Assembly: GCA_019351895.1 (NCBI GenBank)
Contig: JABBOH010000020.1
Coordinates: 1 to 64,000, forward strand
Reading direction: 5' to 3'
DNA: 64,000 nt
Origin: Pseudomonadota bacterium
GTDB taxonomy: Bacteria > Pseudomonadota > Alphaproteobacteria > Acetobacterales > Acetobacteraceae
Below are positions 11,084 to 21,113 of the stretch, piece after piece. The notes under the pieces were generated by a model. The model did no database searches. It saw nothing but the letters and a program-made list of their open reading frames with translations, and had not been told where the DNA came from. The translations under genes were made by a program, and so were the position numbers. Each line of letters opens with the position of its first letter. Within the stretch, counting starts at the first letter, position 1.

Positions 11084-12124
11084 TTGGGAGAAACTGTGAT
11101 GATGCAACCTTGGAGGCAGCGGTGGCTCGGCATGGCCGGGGCGGCGCTCCTCGGCCTCTGCGGCGCGTGGGCGGCGGCTCCTGCGGCTCAGGCCGCCGAT
11201 CCGCTGACGCTGCAGTTGAAGTGGGTCACACAGGGGCAGTTCGTCGGTTATTACGTGGCCCTGGCAAAAGGCGTCTATAAAGCCGACGGCTTGAACGTTA
11301 CGATCAAGCCCGGCGGTCCCGACATCAACCCGGATCAGGTTCTGGCCGGGGGCGGCGCCGACGTGGTCATCGACTGGATGCCCTCGGCACTGGCGACGCG
11401 CGAGAAGGGCGTCGCCATCGTGAACATCGCCCAGGTGTTCCAGCATTCGGGCATGGAACTGACCTGCCGGCGCGACAGCGGCATTCGCACACCTGCCGAT
11501 TTCAAAGGCAAGACGCTCGGCGTCTGGTTTTCCGGCAACGAATATCCGTTTCTGTCCTGGATGGCGAAGCTCGGCTATTCGACCGATGGCGCACATCCGG
11601 ACGTGACCGTGCTGAAGCAGGGCTTCAACGTCGATCCGCTGCTGCAGAAGCAGGCGGCCTGCATCTCGACGATGACCTATAACGAATACTGGCAGCTGAT
11701 CGAGGCGGGGATGAAACCGTCGCAGCTCATCGTCTTCAAGTATCAGGCCGAGCATGTGGCGACCCTGGAAGACGGGCTCTATGTGCTGCAGAGGTCGCTC
11801 GACAATCCGGCGATGGTCGGCAAACTGGCCCGCTTCCTCAAGGCGTCCAAGGAAGGCTGGCAATACGCCGAAGCCCATCAGGCGGAGGCCGTGAAAATTC
11901 TTCTGGCTGCGGATACCGCCGGTGTGCTGACCAAGCAACATCAGACGCGCATGGTCGAGGAAGTCGTCAAGTTGCTTGGGACCACGCCCTGGGGCTATCT
12001 GCAACCAGCGGACTACAAGCAGACAGTGAGTGAACTTCTGTCTAGCAAATCGACACCTGTGATCTCGAAGGCCCCTGCCGGTGCCTATAGCTATGCCGTC
12101 TGGGATAAAGCCTTCAAGAAATGA
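11084..12124 (+). CDS. ABC transporter substrate-binding protein (NMT1/THI5-like)
   Basis: Signal peptide then LTLQLKWVTQGQFVGYYVALAKGVYKADGLNVTIKPGG; ATG at 11099 is an alternative start. Confidence 0.9.
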   Translation: MGETVMMQPWRQRWLGMAGAALLGLCGAWAAAPAAQAADPLTLQLKWVTQGQFVGYYVALAKGVYKADGLNVTIKPGGPDINPDQVLAGGGADVVIDWMPSALATREKGVAIVNIAQVFQHSGMELTCRRDSGIRTPADFKGKTLGVWFSGNEYPFLSWMAKLGYSTDGAHPDVTVLKQGFNVDPLLQKQAACISTMTYNEYWQLIEAGMKPSQLIVFKYQAEHVATLEDGLYVLQRSLDNPAMVGKLARFLKASKEGWQYAEAHQAEAVKILLAADTAGVLTKQHQTRMVEEVVKLLGTTPWGYLQPADYKQTVSELLSSKSTPVISKAPAGAYSYAVWDKAFKK

Positions 12125-12140
12125 GACGAGATAATCGATA

Positions 12141-12171
12141 GGGCGGCCGACGTTCGGTCCGCCATTTTCTC
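12141..12171 (+). terminator. Candidate Rho-independent terminator after NMT1-type SBP gene
   Basis: gggcggccgacgttcggtccgcc hairpin followed by attttctct. Confidence 0.6.
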
Positions 12172-12272
12172 TGGACTTCTGCGACGGCCCGATGCTTGCT
12201 TGGAACGGCGAGCGTGGCGCCGGCGCAGCCGTATCAATGCGTACACGTTCTGACCTGGAGGATTTTTAAGCG

Positions 12273-13511
12273 ATGATCACGAGACGTTCCGCGGCAACCT
12301 TGCTGGCCGGCACCGCGCTGGGCGCGGCCTTTGGCCTGCCCGGCATCGCCGAGGCTGCCGACAAGGAAATCATCATCGGCATCAACCTGCCGATCACCGG
12401 CGCGGACGCCGCCGGCGCCAAGCGCATGATGAACGGCGCGCTGCTGGGCATTCAGCAGGCGAACGACGCGAACGAAATCCCCGGCTACAAGCTGAAGGGC
12501 CTCGTGCTGAACGATGCGACGGCCACCGCCGGCCAGTATGACCCTGCCCAGGCTGCGACCAACGCCCGCAAGTTCGTGTCGAACCCAAAGGTTCTCGCGG
12601 CGATCGGGCCGGAGATGAGCGGCGCGGCCAAGGCGATGGCGCCGATACTCAGCGAGGGCGACCTCACGATCATCACGCCCTCGGCGACCAACCCCGACCT
12701 GACCAACCCGCAGTTCGCCGCGCAGTACATGCCCGGCGGCAAGCCCGTTTTCTTCCGCACGGTGACGACGGACGCCTTCCAGGGTCCCAACATGGCGAAT
12801 TTTTACGCCGAGACCCTCGGCGTTAAGGACGTCTACATCCTCGACGACAGCGGCGCTTACGGCGTCGGCCTCGCCGACTCCTTCGAGGCTCAGTGCAAGG
12901 CGAAGGGCGTCAAGGTCCTGGGCCGCGATCGCCTGGACCCGACGGCTTCCGACTACACGGCGGTCATGACCAAGATCAAGTCGCTGAGCGCCAGCTCGCT
13001 CTACTACGGCGGCGTCGCCGGCGCGGGCGTCAAGGTCGTCAAGGAATCCTACGCGGTCGTGCCGAACATCAAGAAGGGCGCGGGCGACGGTATGTATTCG
13101 CCCGACGTGACGACGGGCGCCGGCTTCCCCGCCGCCGAGGGCTGGTACGTCACCAACGCTTCCCCGCACATGACGGAAGACCCCAAGGTCGCCGCCTGGA
13201 TCAGCGCCTACCAGTCGGCCTTCAACCAGAGCCCGGACGACTATGCCATCACCTCCTATGACGGCGTGCTGGTCATTCTCGCCGCGTTGAAGAAGGTGAT
13301 CGCCGAGGGCAAGGCGCCGACGCGCGACAACGTTCGCGCGGCCGTTGCCAGTTCCACGGTCGACACGCTGCAGGGCACAGTCTCCTTCGACGCGAACGGC
13401 GACATCAAGCAGCGCGTTGTCAGTGTCTTCCAGATTGTCCACAACCCGGCCTATCCGCTTGACGACACTATCCATCAGTTCAAGTACATCGGCGTCGCGC
13501 CCCAGAGCTGA
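12273..13511 (+). CDS. Branched-chain amino acid/amide-type ABC transporter substrate-binding protein
   Basis: Twin-arginine-like leader MITRRSAATLLAGTALG, periplasmic binding protein type 1 fold sequence; followed by liv-type genes. Confidence 0.92.
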   Translation: MITRRSAATLLAGTALGAAFGLPGIAEAADKEIIIGINLPITGADAAGAKRMMNGALLGIQQANDANEIPGYKLKGLVLNDATATAGQYDPAQAATNARKFVSNPKVLAAIGPEMSGAAKAMAPILSEGDLTIITPSATNPDLTNPQFAAQYMPGGKPVFFRTVTTDAFQGPNMANFYAETLGVKDVYILDDSGAYGVGLADSFEAQCKAKGVKVLGRDRLDPTASDYTAVMTKIKSLSASSLYYGGVAGAGVKVVKESYAVVPNIKKGAGDGMYSPDVTTGAGFPAAEGWYVTNASPHMTEDPKVAAWISAYQSAFNQSPDDYAITSYDGVLVILAALKKVIAEGKAPTRDNVRAAVASSTVDTLQGTVSFDANGDIKQRVVSVFQIVHNPAYPLDDTIHQFKYIGVAPQS

Positions 13512-13526
13512 GACCACCACGACGGG

Positions 13527-13556
13527 AGAGCGTTCCGGTAAGGGAACGCTCTTCGT
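13527..13556 (+). terminator. Intra-operon hairpin/terminator between SBP and LivH-type permease
   Basis: Perfect 10-bp stem AGAGCGTTCC-ggtaag-GGAACGCTCT followed by tcgtct. Confidence 0.65.
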
Positions 13557-13718
13557 CTATCGGCGATGTCCTTCCGGACGCCGCATTTTTCGTGCCATAG
13601 CCTAGCCGTCGGCGGCGGTGGAGCGGCCCGCAGAGACCTCCACCGCACGCGGAAGCAGCACGGTCCGCCGCCCTCGCTTCCCCGACACCCCTTCCGATAG
13701 AGCCGGGATCAGAACCAG

Positions 13719-14648
13719 ATGTCGCCTTTTGACCTCCTCCTCCAGCAGATAATCAACGGTCTCAGTCTCGGGTCGATGTATGCCTTGCTCGCGCTCGGCT
13801 TCACGATCGTCTACGGCATCATGGAGCTGATCAACTTCTCCCACTTCAACGTATTCATGATCGGCTCCTTCGTCGCCATGGGCGTGCTGAGCCTGTTCGG
13901 GCTTCAAGGACAGTCGATCCTGATGCACGGCGCGCCGCTCGTCGTCGCGCTCATCGTCGCGCTGGTCGTCACAATGGTCGCCTGCGGATTGCTCGGCGTC
14001 CTCATCGAGCGTGTGGCGCTGCGCCCGCTGCGCGGCGTGCAAGGACCGATGGCGATGATCACGACGATCGGCGTATCCTATGTGCTGTCAAATGCGACGA
14101 TGCTGGCGCTCGGCGCGAACACCAAGAACTTTCCCAATCCCATCCCGCCGATGACATTCCATATCGGCACGGCGCAGATCACTGCCTTCCAGATCGTCAT
14201 CTGGGTTCTGTCGGCCCTTCTGATGGGCGGCCTCTACATGTTCGTGCAGCGGAGCAAGCTCGGCAAGGCGATGCGGGCGACTGCGCAGGACCCGGATGCG
14301 GCGCTGATGATGGGTGTCGAGGTCAACCGCGTGATCATGACGGCGTTCTTCCTCGGCTCGGCCCTCGCCGGCGCGGCGGGTTTCATCTTCGGCCTCTATT
14401 ACAACTTCACCAATTTCGGCATCGGCTTCACCGCCGGCCTGCGTGCCTTCACCGCCGCGGTGCTCGGCGGCATCGGCAACATTCCGGGTGCGATGCTGGG
14501 CGGCATCCTCATCGGCCTGATCGAGGCGATGGCCGGCCAATACGTCGGCGCGAAATGGGCCGATGTGATCATCTTCTCCCTGCTGGTGCTTGTGCTGATC
14601 GCGCGTCCCGCCGGTCTGCTCGGGCGGCTCGCGCCCACCAAATCCTGA
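13719..14648 (+). CDS. livH: Branched-chain amino acid ABC transporter permease (LivH-type)
   Basis: QQIINGLSLGSMYALLALGFTIVYGIMELINFSH. Confidence 0.94.
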   Translation: MSPFDLLLQQIINGLSLGSMYALLALGFTIVYGIMELINFSHFNVFMIGSFVAMGVLSLFGLQGQSILMHGAPLVVALIVALVVTMVACGLLGVLIERVALRPLRGVQGPMAMITTIGVSYVLSNATMLALGANTKNFPNPIPPMTFHIGTAQITAFQIVIWVLSALLMGGLYMFVQRSKLGKAMRATAQDPDAALMMGVEVNRVIMTAFFLGSALAGAAGFIFGLYYNFTNFGIGFTAGLRAFTAAVLGGIGNIPGAMLGGILIGLIEAMAGQYVGAKWADVIIFSLLVLVLIARPAGLLGRLAPTKS

Positions 14649-14661
14649 AGGAGCCAGGATC

Positions 14662-16755
14662 ATGGACACCATGGACACGACGACCGTCACGCCTGACGCC
14701 AAGCCGGGCCACGAGAACACCAACGCCCTGCACACGGTGGAGGCGCCGCCGGCCCGATGGCACTGGCTGAGCGGGCCATTCGAACGGCCGGGCGTTCGGC
14801 GCGCCACGATCGTGCTGCTCGCCGTGTTCGCGCTCGCCTTCCCCTTCATCACTGGCGATCAGGCCAATATCGACGCCGCCGGCAACGCGACGGCCTATGC
14901 CTGCCTCGCCCTCGGCCTCAACATCGTCGTCGGCTTCTGCGGCCTGCTCGACTTGGGCTATGCGGCCTTCTTCGCCATCGGTGCCTATTCCTTCGGCATC
15001 CTGACCTCCTGGCAGATCACCCCCGAATGGAGCGGTTTCTGGTCGCCCTTCGCCGCCCTCGGCCTCGTGCAGAAGGTCGTGCAGAACGGCCATGCCCTCG
15101 TGCATTTCACTGTATCCTTCTGGATCATGCTGCCGCTCTCGGGCGTCATCGCGGCGTTCTTCGGCGTACTGTTCGGGGCGCCGACGCTGCGGCTCCGCGG
15201 CGACTACCTCGCGATCGTGACGCTCGGCTTCGGCGAGATCGTGCCCATCGTCGCGCGGAACTGGTCCAGCCTCACCAATGGCGCCGCCGGCCTCAACGGC
15301 ATCGCGAGCCCGACCATCTTCAGCTACCGTTTCGGCATCAATGCCACGCCCTACTACTATGTCGGCATCGGTCTGGTCGCCTTCCTGATCTTTGCCAGCA
15401 CGAGATTGCGCGACAGCCGCATCGGGCGCGCCTGGATGGCGATCCGCGACGACGAGATCGCGGCGAGCGCGATGGGCATCAACCTGACGCGCTTCAAGCT
15501 GCTCGCCTTCGGCATCGGCGCAGGCTTTGCCGGCATGTCCGGCACCTTCTACGTCGCCAAGCTGCAGACGGCGACGCCCGACATGTTCGGCTTTCCGGTC
15601 TCCGTCATGATCCTGGTCATGGTCGTGCTCGGCGGCCTCGGCAGCGTCTGGGGCGTCGTGCTCGGCGCCGTGCTGCTGCAGCTTCTGCAGTCCTGGTTCC
15701 TCGGCGACCTGACCCAATGGGTCAACGCCTTCGGCACGCTGATCCACTCGGGCTATCTGAGTTCGATCGACCTCACGCAGGCGAGCGAACTGCTCTTCGG
15801 CATCATCCTCGTCATCATGATGCTCTACCGGCGCGAGGGGTTGATCCCAGCCAACCGCCGCCAGCGCGCGCTGAGCTTCGAGCAGCAGCATGCGACGGTG
15901 CAGATGCAGAAGCGGGCGAGCGACATCACCCTGTCGCAGATCGGCGGCGAGGGATACCGGCACGAGCCGGGCGCCGTGCCGATGCTGGAAATCAATGATG
16001 TGACGGTGCGCTTCGGCGGCCTCGTGGCGCTGAACAAGGTGAACATCACCGTGCCGGCAGGCGGCGTAGTCGCCGTCATCGGCCCCAACGGCTCGGGCAA
16101 GTCGACACTGTTCAACACCATCACCGGGCTCACTCGTGCCGCTGAGGGCAGCATCCTGTTCAACGGCCAGGAGATCATCGGCTTGCCGCCGCACGAGATC
16201 CTGCGCCTCGGTATCGCCCGGACGTTCCAGAACATCCGGCTGTTCGGCACGCTGACGGTCGCGGCGAATATCATGGTCGGCCAGCATGCGCGGCTGAAGG
16301 CCGGGCCGATTTCAGCCATCCTGCGCTCTCCGAAGAACCTGCCCGAGGAGAAGGCTGCCCGTGCATGGATCGTCGAGATCGCGCAGATCTTCGGCAACCG
16401 GCTGGCGCCGCGCCTCACCCAGACGGTCGTCGGCCTCTCCTACGCGAATCGCCGCCGCGTCGAGATTTCACGCGCGCTGGCCTCCAAGCCTCGCTTGCTT
16501 CTGCTGGACGAGCCGACCGCCGGCATGAACACGTCGGAGTCGCTCGAACTCGCGGAGCAGATCAAGGGCCTGCACGCGCTCGGCCTCACCATCCTCATCA
16601 TCGAGCACAAGCTCGACGTGGTGACGCGGATCGCCGACAAGGTCATCGTGCTCGACCATGGCGACAAGCTGACCGAGGGGCTGCCCGACGAGGTCCGCCG
16701 CAATGAGGCCGTGCTGGAAGCCTATCTCGGCCGGGGAGCCGCCGCGCATGCTTGA
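14662..16755 (+). CDS. Fused LivM-type permease / LivG-type ATP-binding protein
   Basis: 697 aa; N-terminal LivM-like membrane domain followed by ATPase (IGPNGSGKSTLFNTITGL, LLLLDEPTAGMN) in one frame. Confidence 0.93.
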   Translation: MDTMDTTTVTPDAKPGHENTNALHTVEAPPARWHWLSGPFERPGVRRATIVLLAVFALAFPFITGDQANIDAAGNATAYACLALGLNIVVGFCGLLDLGYAAFFAIGAYSFGILTSWQITPEWSGFWSPFAALGLVQKVVQNGHALVHFTVSFWIMLPLSGVIAAFFGVLFGAPTLRLRGDYLAIVTLGFGEIVPIVARNWSSLTNGAAGLNGIASPTIFSYRFGINATPYYYVGIGLVAFLIFASTRLRDSRIGRAWMAIRDDEIAASAMGINLTRFKLLAFGIGAGFAGMSGTFYVAKLQTATPDMFGFPVSVMILVMVVLGGLGSVWGVVLGAVLLQLLQSWFLGDLTQWVNAFGTLIHSGYLSSIDLTQASELLFGIILVIMMLYRREGLIPANRRQRALSFEQQHATVQMQKRASDITLSQIGGEGYRHEPGAVPMLEINDVTVRFGGLVALNKVNITVPAGGVVAVIGPNGSGKSTLFNTITGLTRAAEGSILFNGQEIIGLPPHEILRLGIARTFQNIRLFGTLTVAANIMVGQHARLKAGPISAILRSPKNLPEEKAARAWIVEIAQIFGNRLAPRLTQTVVGLSYANRRRVEISRALASKPRLLLLDEPTAGMNTSESLELAEQIKGLHALGLTILIIEHKLDVVTRIADKVIVLDHGDKLTEGLPDEVRRNEAVLEAYLGRGAAAHA

Positions 16756-17470
16756 GTTCCGCAACGTCAACACCTACTACGGCGACCTGCACGTTCTGAA
16801 GAACGTGAACTACAACCTTGGCGCGGGCGAGATCATCTGCCTGCTCGGCGGCAATGCCTGCGGCAAGTCGACGACCATGAAGACCATCATGGGCATCGTG
16901 CGGCCGACGAGCGGCGAGGTCATCTTCGAGGGGCAGCGCATCGACAAGCTCTCAACAGCCGAGCGCGTGCGTCGCGGCATCGCGCCGGTGCTGGAGGCGC
17001 GACGGCTGTTCCCCCGCATGACAGTGTTCGAGAACCTGGAGATGGGCGCCTTCACCCGCAAGCGCGGCCCCGAGTTCAACGAGGATCTCGATCGCGTCTA
17101 CACGCTGTTTCCCCGGGTGAAGGAGCGTCGGGACCAGCAGGCGGGCACGCTCTCCGGTGGCGAGCAGCAGATGGTCGCGATCGGCCGGGCGCTGATGGCG
17201 CGGCCCAAGCTCATCTGCATGGACGAGCCGTCCATGGGCCTCTCGCCGCTTTTCGTCGAGCAGACCTTCGAGATCATCCAGACCATCAACCGCCAGGGCG
17301 TCACGATCTTCATGGTCGAGCAGAATGCGGCCATGGCGCTGTCCATCGCCCATCGCGCCTATGTGCTGCAGACCGGGCAGGTCGTGCTGTCGGGTCCGGC
17401 CTCCGAGCTGCGGGAGAACGAGCAGATCCGCGAGGCCTATCTCGGCGAGATGCAGGTCGCCGCCGAATAA
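16748..17470 (+). CDS. livF: Branched-chain amino acid ABC transporter ATP-binding protein (LivF-type)
   Basis: MLEFRNVNTYYGDLHVLKNVNYNLG; LSGGEQQMVAIGRALM; MDEPSMGLSP. Confidence 0.94.
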   Translation: MLEFRNVNTYYGDLHVLKNVNYNLGAGEIICLLGGNACGKSTTMKTIMGIVRPTSGEVIFEGQRIDKLSTAERVRRGIAPVLEARRLFPRMTVFENLEMGAFTRKRGPEFNEDLDRVYTLFPRVKERRDQQAGTLSGGEQQMVAIGRALMARPKLICMDEPSMGLSPLFVEQTFEIIQTINRQGVTIFMVEQNAAMALSIAHRAYVLQTGQVVLSGPASELRENEQIREAYLGEMQVAAE

Positions 17471-17477
17471 GCCCGCG

Positions 17478-17969
17478 ATGACGGTTCTCTACGTCGATGG
17501 CGATGCCTGCCCGGTGCGCGACGAGGTCTATCGCGTGGCCGACCGACTGAACCTTCGGGTTTTCGTCGTCGCCAACGGCTCGCGCCCCATCCGCCCGACG
17601 GGGCGTCCCAACGTCGAGATGATCACGGTCGAGGCCGGGGCCGATGTCGCCGACGACTGGATCGCCGACCGCATCGAGGCAGGCGACGTGTGCATCACCT
17701 CCGACATTCCGCTGGCGGCGCGCTGCCTCGCGAAAGGCGCTCGCGCCCTGTCGCCCAAGGGCCACAACTGGACCACGGACAACATCGGCAGCGCGCTGGC
17801 GGGGCGCGCGGTCGCCGAGCATCTCCGGGCGACGGGGATCAATACCGGCGGTCCGGCGGCGCTGACGAAGGAGGACCGCTCGCGGTTCCTGGCAGCGCTC
17901 GATGCGGCCATCCAGTCGGCGCGCAGACGGCCGCCGCCGCGGCTGACGGTGCCGCCCGGAGGCTTTTGA
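17478..17969 (+). CDS. YaiI/YqxD family (DUF188) protein
   Basis: MTVLYVDGDACPVRDEVYRVADR ... TSDIPLAARCLAKGARALSPKG. Confidence 0.93.
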   Translation: MTVLYVDGDACPVRDEVYRVADRLNLRVFVVANGSRPIRPTGRPNVEMITVEAGADVADDWIADRIEAGDVCITSDIPLAARCLAKGARALSPKGHNWTTDNIGSALAGRAVAEHLRATGINTGGPAALTKEDRSRFLAALDAAIQSARRRPPPRLTVPPGGF

Positions 17970-17984
17970 CCGAGATGGGCCGTC

Positions 17985-18953
17985 TCAGGCCGCGCGGGTG
18001 ATCTGCTCGGCGGCCACGATGCGATCCCGCCCGGCCTGCTTGGCCGCGTAGAGGGCCTGATCCGCCCGTTCGATCAGCACGGTCGGCTCGACGATCGGCG
18101 GCGGGATTGAGACGGCGAGGCCCACGCTGATGGTGACGATGCTGCGCTCCCAGGCGTCATGGGGAATGTTGAGGCTTCGGACGGCGGCGAGCAACTCCCT
18201 CGCCACGGCATGAGCGCCGGCCTCGTCCGTATCGGGGAGAAGGACCGCGAATTCCTCGCCGCCGTAGCGGGCGACGAGGTCGCTCGGCCGGCGGACAGCG
18301 CTCTGCAAAGCGGCGGCGATGCGCTTGAGACAGAGGTCGCCGCGGATATGGCCATAGAGATCGTTGTAATTCTTGAACTTGTCGACATCGACGAGCAGGA
18401 GTGCCAGGCCCCGCTTCATGCGCATCGACCGCTTCACCTCGCCCGCCACCACATGGTCGAACTGCCGGCGATTGGCGATGGCGGTCAGGCTGTCGGTGAG
18501 CGCGATCTTCTCCAGGATGCGCGCCATCTGGTTCAGCGTTATGCCGAGGGTGCGCATGTCGGGCATATAGAGCCCGCCGACATCCACCTGCGTGTCGAGT
18601 TGCCCATCAGCGAGGCGGGAGGCAGCGAAGGTGAGGCGGCGCATCGGCCGCAGCAGCCGGAACTCGATCACGACAGCCATCAGCCCAGCCGCGGCGACAA
18701 CCGAACAAACACCCAAACTCAATTGCCAGAGGGCGGCGACGGCCGCATCGTGCAAAGCCGTTTGATGCCCGTCCCGTTGCAGAATGGTCGCCAGCTGATA
18801 TCGGTCCCGCTCCGAGACGATGAGCAGGATGAGGAGTGGGAGGGTGATGATCGCGATAACGATTGCCGCCCGGGCCTGGACGCCTTGCGGTATCAATCGG
18901 CGCAGCCGGTGACGGCGCGAAGGAAGCGATGTTCCCAGCATGACTATTGCCAT
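17985..18953 (-). CDS. Membrane-anchored GGDEF diguanylate cyclase
   Basis: DSLTAIANRRQFD ... RYGGEEFAVLLPDTD (GGEEF variant); start set to MAIVMLGTS at 18953 to avoid overlap with the neighbouring gene. Confidence 0.9.
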   Translation of the reverse strand: MAIVMLGTSLPSRRHRLRRLIPQGVQARAAIVIAIITLPLLILLIVSERDRYQLATILQRDGHQTALHDAAVAALWQLSLGVCSVVAAAGLMAVVIEFRLLRPMRRLTFAASRLADGQLDTQVDVGGLYMPDMRTLGITLNQMARILEKIALTDSLTAIANRRQFDHVVAGEVKRSMRMKRGLALLLVDVDKFKNYNDLYGHIRGDLCLKRIAAALQSAVRRPSDLVARYGGEEFAVLLPDTDEAGAHAVARELLAAVRSLNIPHDAWERSIVTISVGLAVSIPPPIVEPTVLIERADQALYAAKQAGRDRIVAAEQITRAA

Positions 18954-19012
18954 ACCATGCTCGGGCCAAGGGAACAGTGGGTTTTTTGGACAGAAGTTGC
19001 ATTGACAGAATT

Positions 19013-19837
19013 TTATGATGCCCAAAGGGCTAGTGCGGTCTCCCGAAGGGTGAGCGCCTCTGCCCAGCGGTCCGTCTGGTCGCGTCCGTCCTCGGCCGTT
19101 ATGGCGTAGGGAGCGGGTCCCAACTCGCAGGTGAAGGTCAGAGTGTCGTCGGCTCCGGCACGCTGGCGCCAGCTGCGGAACCCTGCTGCCCACCAGGTCT
19201 GGAACTGCCGGAACCAATCCTGGTGTTGCGGAAACGAAAGCTCGAGCTGTACCTGATGCGGCCCGGCAACGCGGCCGTGCAGGGCCCAGGCACGCCCCAG
19301 GATCCGGTCGATCATCGCCGCGATATCGTTTCGGACCGGCGGGCTGATTTCCCTTGCGACAACATAATGGGAGAGATCGGCAGTGAAACGGAGCAACGGG
19401 AAGGCGTCCATCAGCGCCATGGTGAACAGCAGATCATTGGTCATCCGGCCGCGATGCGTTTCGATATAGACCGGCACGCCGGCACGCTCGGCCGAGCGGT
19501 GCCAGCCCTCCAGGATCGGCAGGCAATCGGAGACCGTCATCGGGCAGATGTCGGGCTGGACAGTGATGTGATGGCAGCCGAACTCCGCTGCCATCTCCAG
19601 CGCCGGCGCGAGTTCCTCGACGTTGCGGGGGAAGGCCTGGCCCTCGATGCCGAGCTTGTGCCGGCGCAGCAGCGTCATCAGCGGCGCGACATGGTGGCGG
19701 TCGTAGAAATGGTCGGTCACGCCGTCGAAGCCGGCGGCGGCGATGCGCTCGACCTTCTCCTCCAGACGGAGTTCGCGCTCCTCCGACCGCAGGCGCTCCA
19801 TTCCCCAGAGCGACTGGAAGACGAGCAGCTTCTGCAC
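19013..19837 (-). CDS. Sugar phosphate isomerase/epimerase-like TIM-barrel protein
   Basis: AAGFDGVTDHFYD, HHITVQPDI, VPVYIETHRGRMTNDL, LRFTADLSHYVV xylose-isomerase-like TIM-barrel pattern. Confidence 0.8.
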   Translation of the reverse strand: MQKLLVFQSLWGMERLRSEERELRLEEKVERIAAAGFDGVTDHFYDRHHVAPLMTLLRRHKLGIEGQAFPRNVEELAPALEMAAEFGCHHITVQPDICPMTVSDCLPILEGWHRSAERAGVPVYIETHRGRMTNDLLFTMALMDAFPLLRFTADLSHYVVAREISPPVRNDIAAMIDRILGRAWALHGRVAGPHQVQLELSFPQHQDWFRQFQTWWAAGFRSWRQRAGADDTLTFTCELGPAPYAITAEDGRDQTDRWAEALTLRETALALWAS

Positions 19838-19839
19838 GG

Positions 19840-21105
19840 TCAGGCGGCCAGGGATTCGGCGGCGAGCAGCGCCTTGAGCTTGACCAAGGGGTCGGCGAGC
19901 GCCGTCTCGGGCGGGTGGGCGCGTCTGGCGATGAGCATCTCGGCGAGCCGGATTTCGCGCGCGACCTTGCCGATCGGCCCGAAGGCGCTGGCACCCACGA
20001 GGCGCCCGTCCCTCAGGTGGAAATGGAGCGTCGTCCCCCCGAGGTCGCGGGTGACGACCGTGTCGCCCTCGTCAGGCAACCCGGCGATCTGCAATGTCTG
20101 GTCGTGCTGGTCGGACCAGAACCAGGGGACCGCGTCGAAGGCGGCGGTCGCGCCGAGCATGACCCGCGCGGCGTGCCGGCCCTGATCCTGGGCATTGCGC
20201 CATGCCTCCAGCCGCAGCCGGCGGCCGCCGAAAAGCGGGTGCGGGAAGCTGCAACAATCGCCGGCGGCGAGGATGTCGGCATCGTCCGTCACCAGCCGCT
20301 CATCGACGCGGATGCCGTTTTCGATCGTGAGGCCCGCCCGTTCGGCGAGGGCGGTCTCCGGGATCGCGCCGATGCCGGCGATGATTGCGTCGCAGACAAG
20401 CCGCGTGCCGTCGGCGAGCACCACCACCTCCGCAACGCCCTCGCGCTCGATCCGGGCGAGGCCGACGCCCGCGATGATCCGGATACCGGCGGCCTCATGA
20501 GCCGCGGCGACCGTGGCGGCGACTGCGGCGGGCACGGCGCGCCCGAGAATACGGGGCGCCATTTCAACCACGGTGACGGAGCAACCACGGGCAAGCGCGC
20601 TGCCGGCGATCTCTAGGCCGATGAACCCGCCGCCGATGACGACGAGGCGACGGCCGGGCTGAAGGCGCGTGCGCATGGCGAGGGCATCGGAGAAGTCGCG
20701 CAGGTAAAGGACGTTGTCGGGACCGGCCCCGGGGAGGTTCAGCCGGCGCGGCCGGGCGCCGGTCGTCAGCAGCAGCTTCGCATAGGGAATGCGCGTGCGG
20801 TCATCGCAGAGCACCGTATGGCCGGACCGGTCGATCCCCGTCACCAATACCCCTGGGACGTGGCGGATGCCGTGGTCGGCGAGTTGCGCCTCGCTGAGGA
20901 TGGTGGCGGCGGCAGGCTCCTCGACCGCGGTCATCGCTGCCTTCGAGAGCGGCGGCCGCTCGTAGGGGAGGCGGCGTTCCTCGCCGATCAGCGTGACCGT
21001 GCCGGAGTATCCCGCCTCGCGGAGGGTCATGGCGGCGCGGGCGCCCGCTTCACCGGCGCCGACGATGACCATTCCGCGCGCCACGTGGGAGGATGCATCC
21101 GTCAT
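19840..21105 (-). CDS. FAD-dependent ferredoxin reductase (MocF-like)
   Basis: GMVIVGAGEAGARAAMTLREAGYSGTVTLIGEERRLPYERPPLSK; true start MTDASSHVA at 21105. Confidence 0.9.
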   Translation of the reverse strand: MTDASSHVARGMVIVGAGEAGARAAMTLREAGYSGTVTLIGEERRLPYERPPLSKAAMTAVEEPAAATILSEAQLADHGIRHVPGVLVTGIDRSGHTVLCDDRTRIPYAKLLLTTGARPRRLNLPGAGPDNVLYLRDFSDALAMRTRLQPGRRLVVIGGGFIGLEIAGSALARGCSVTVVEMAPRILGRAVPAAVAATVAAAHEAAGIRIIAGVGLARIEREGVAEVVVLADGTRLVCDAIIAGIGAIPETALAERAGLTIENGIRVDERLVTDDADILAAGDCCSFPHPLFGGRRLRLEAWRNAQDQGRHAARVMLGATAAFDAVPWFWSDQHDQTLQIAGLPDEGDTVVTRDLGGTTLHFHLRDGRLVGASAFGPIGKVAREIRLAEMLIARRAHPPETALADPLVKLKALLAAESLAA

Positions 21106-21113
21106 GCGCGGGA

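Noticed and set aside
14569-16287. 572-aa minus-strand ORF opposite the LivM-LivG fusion
   Set aside because: Shadow ORF, very rich in Asp/Arg/Glu/His, no domain
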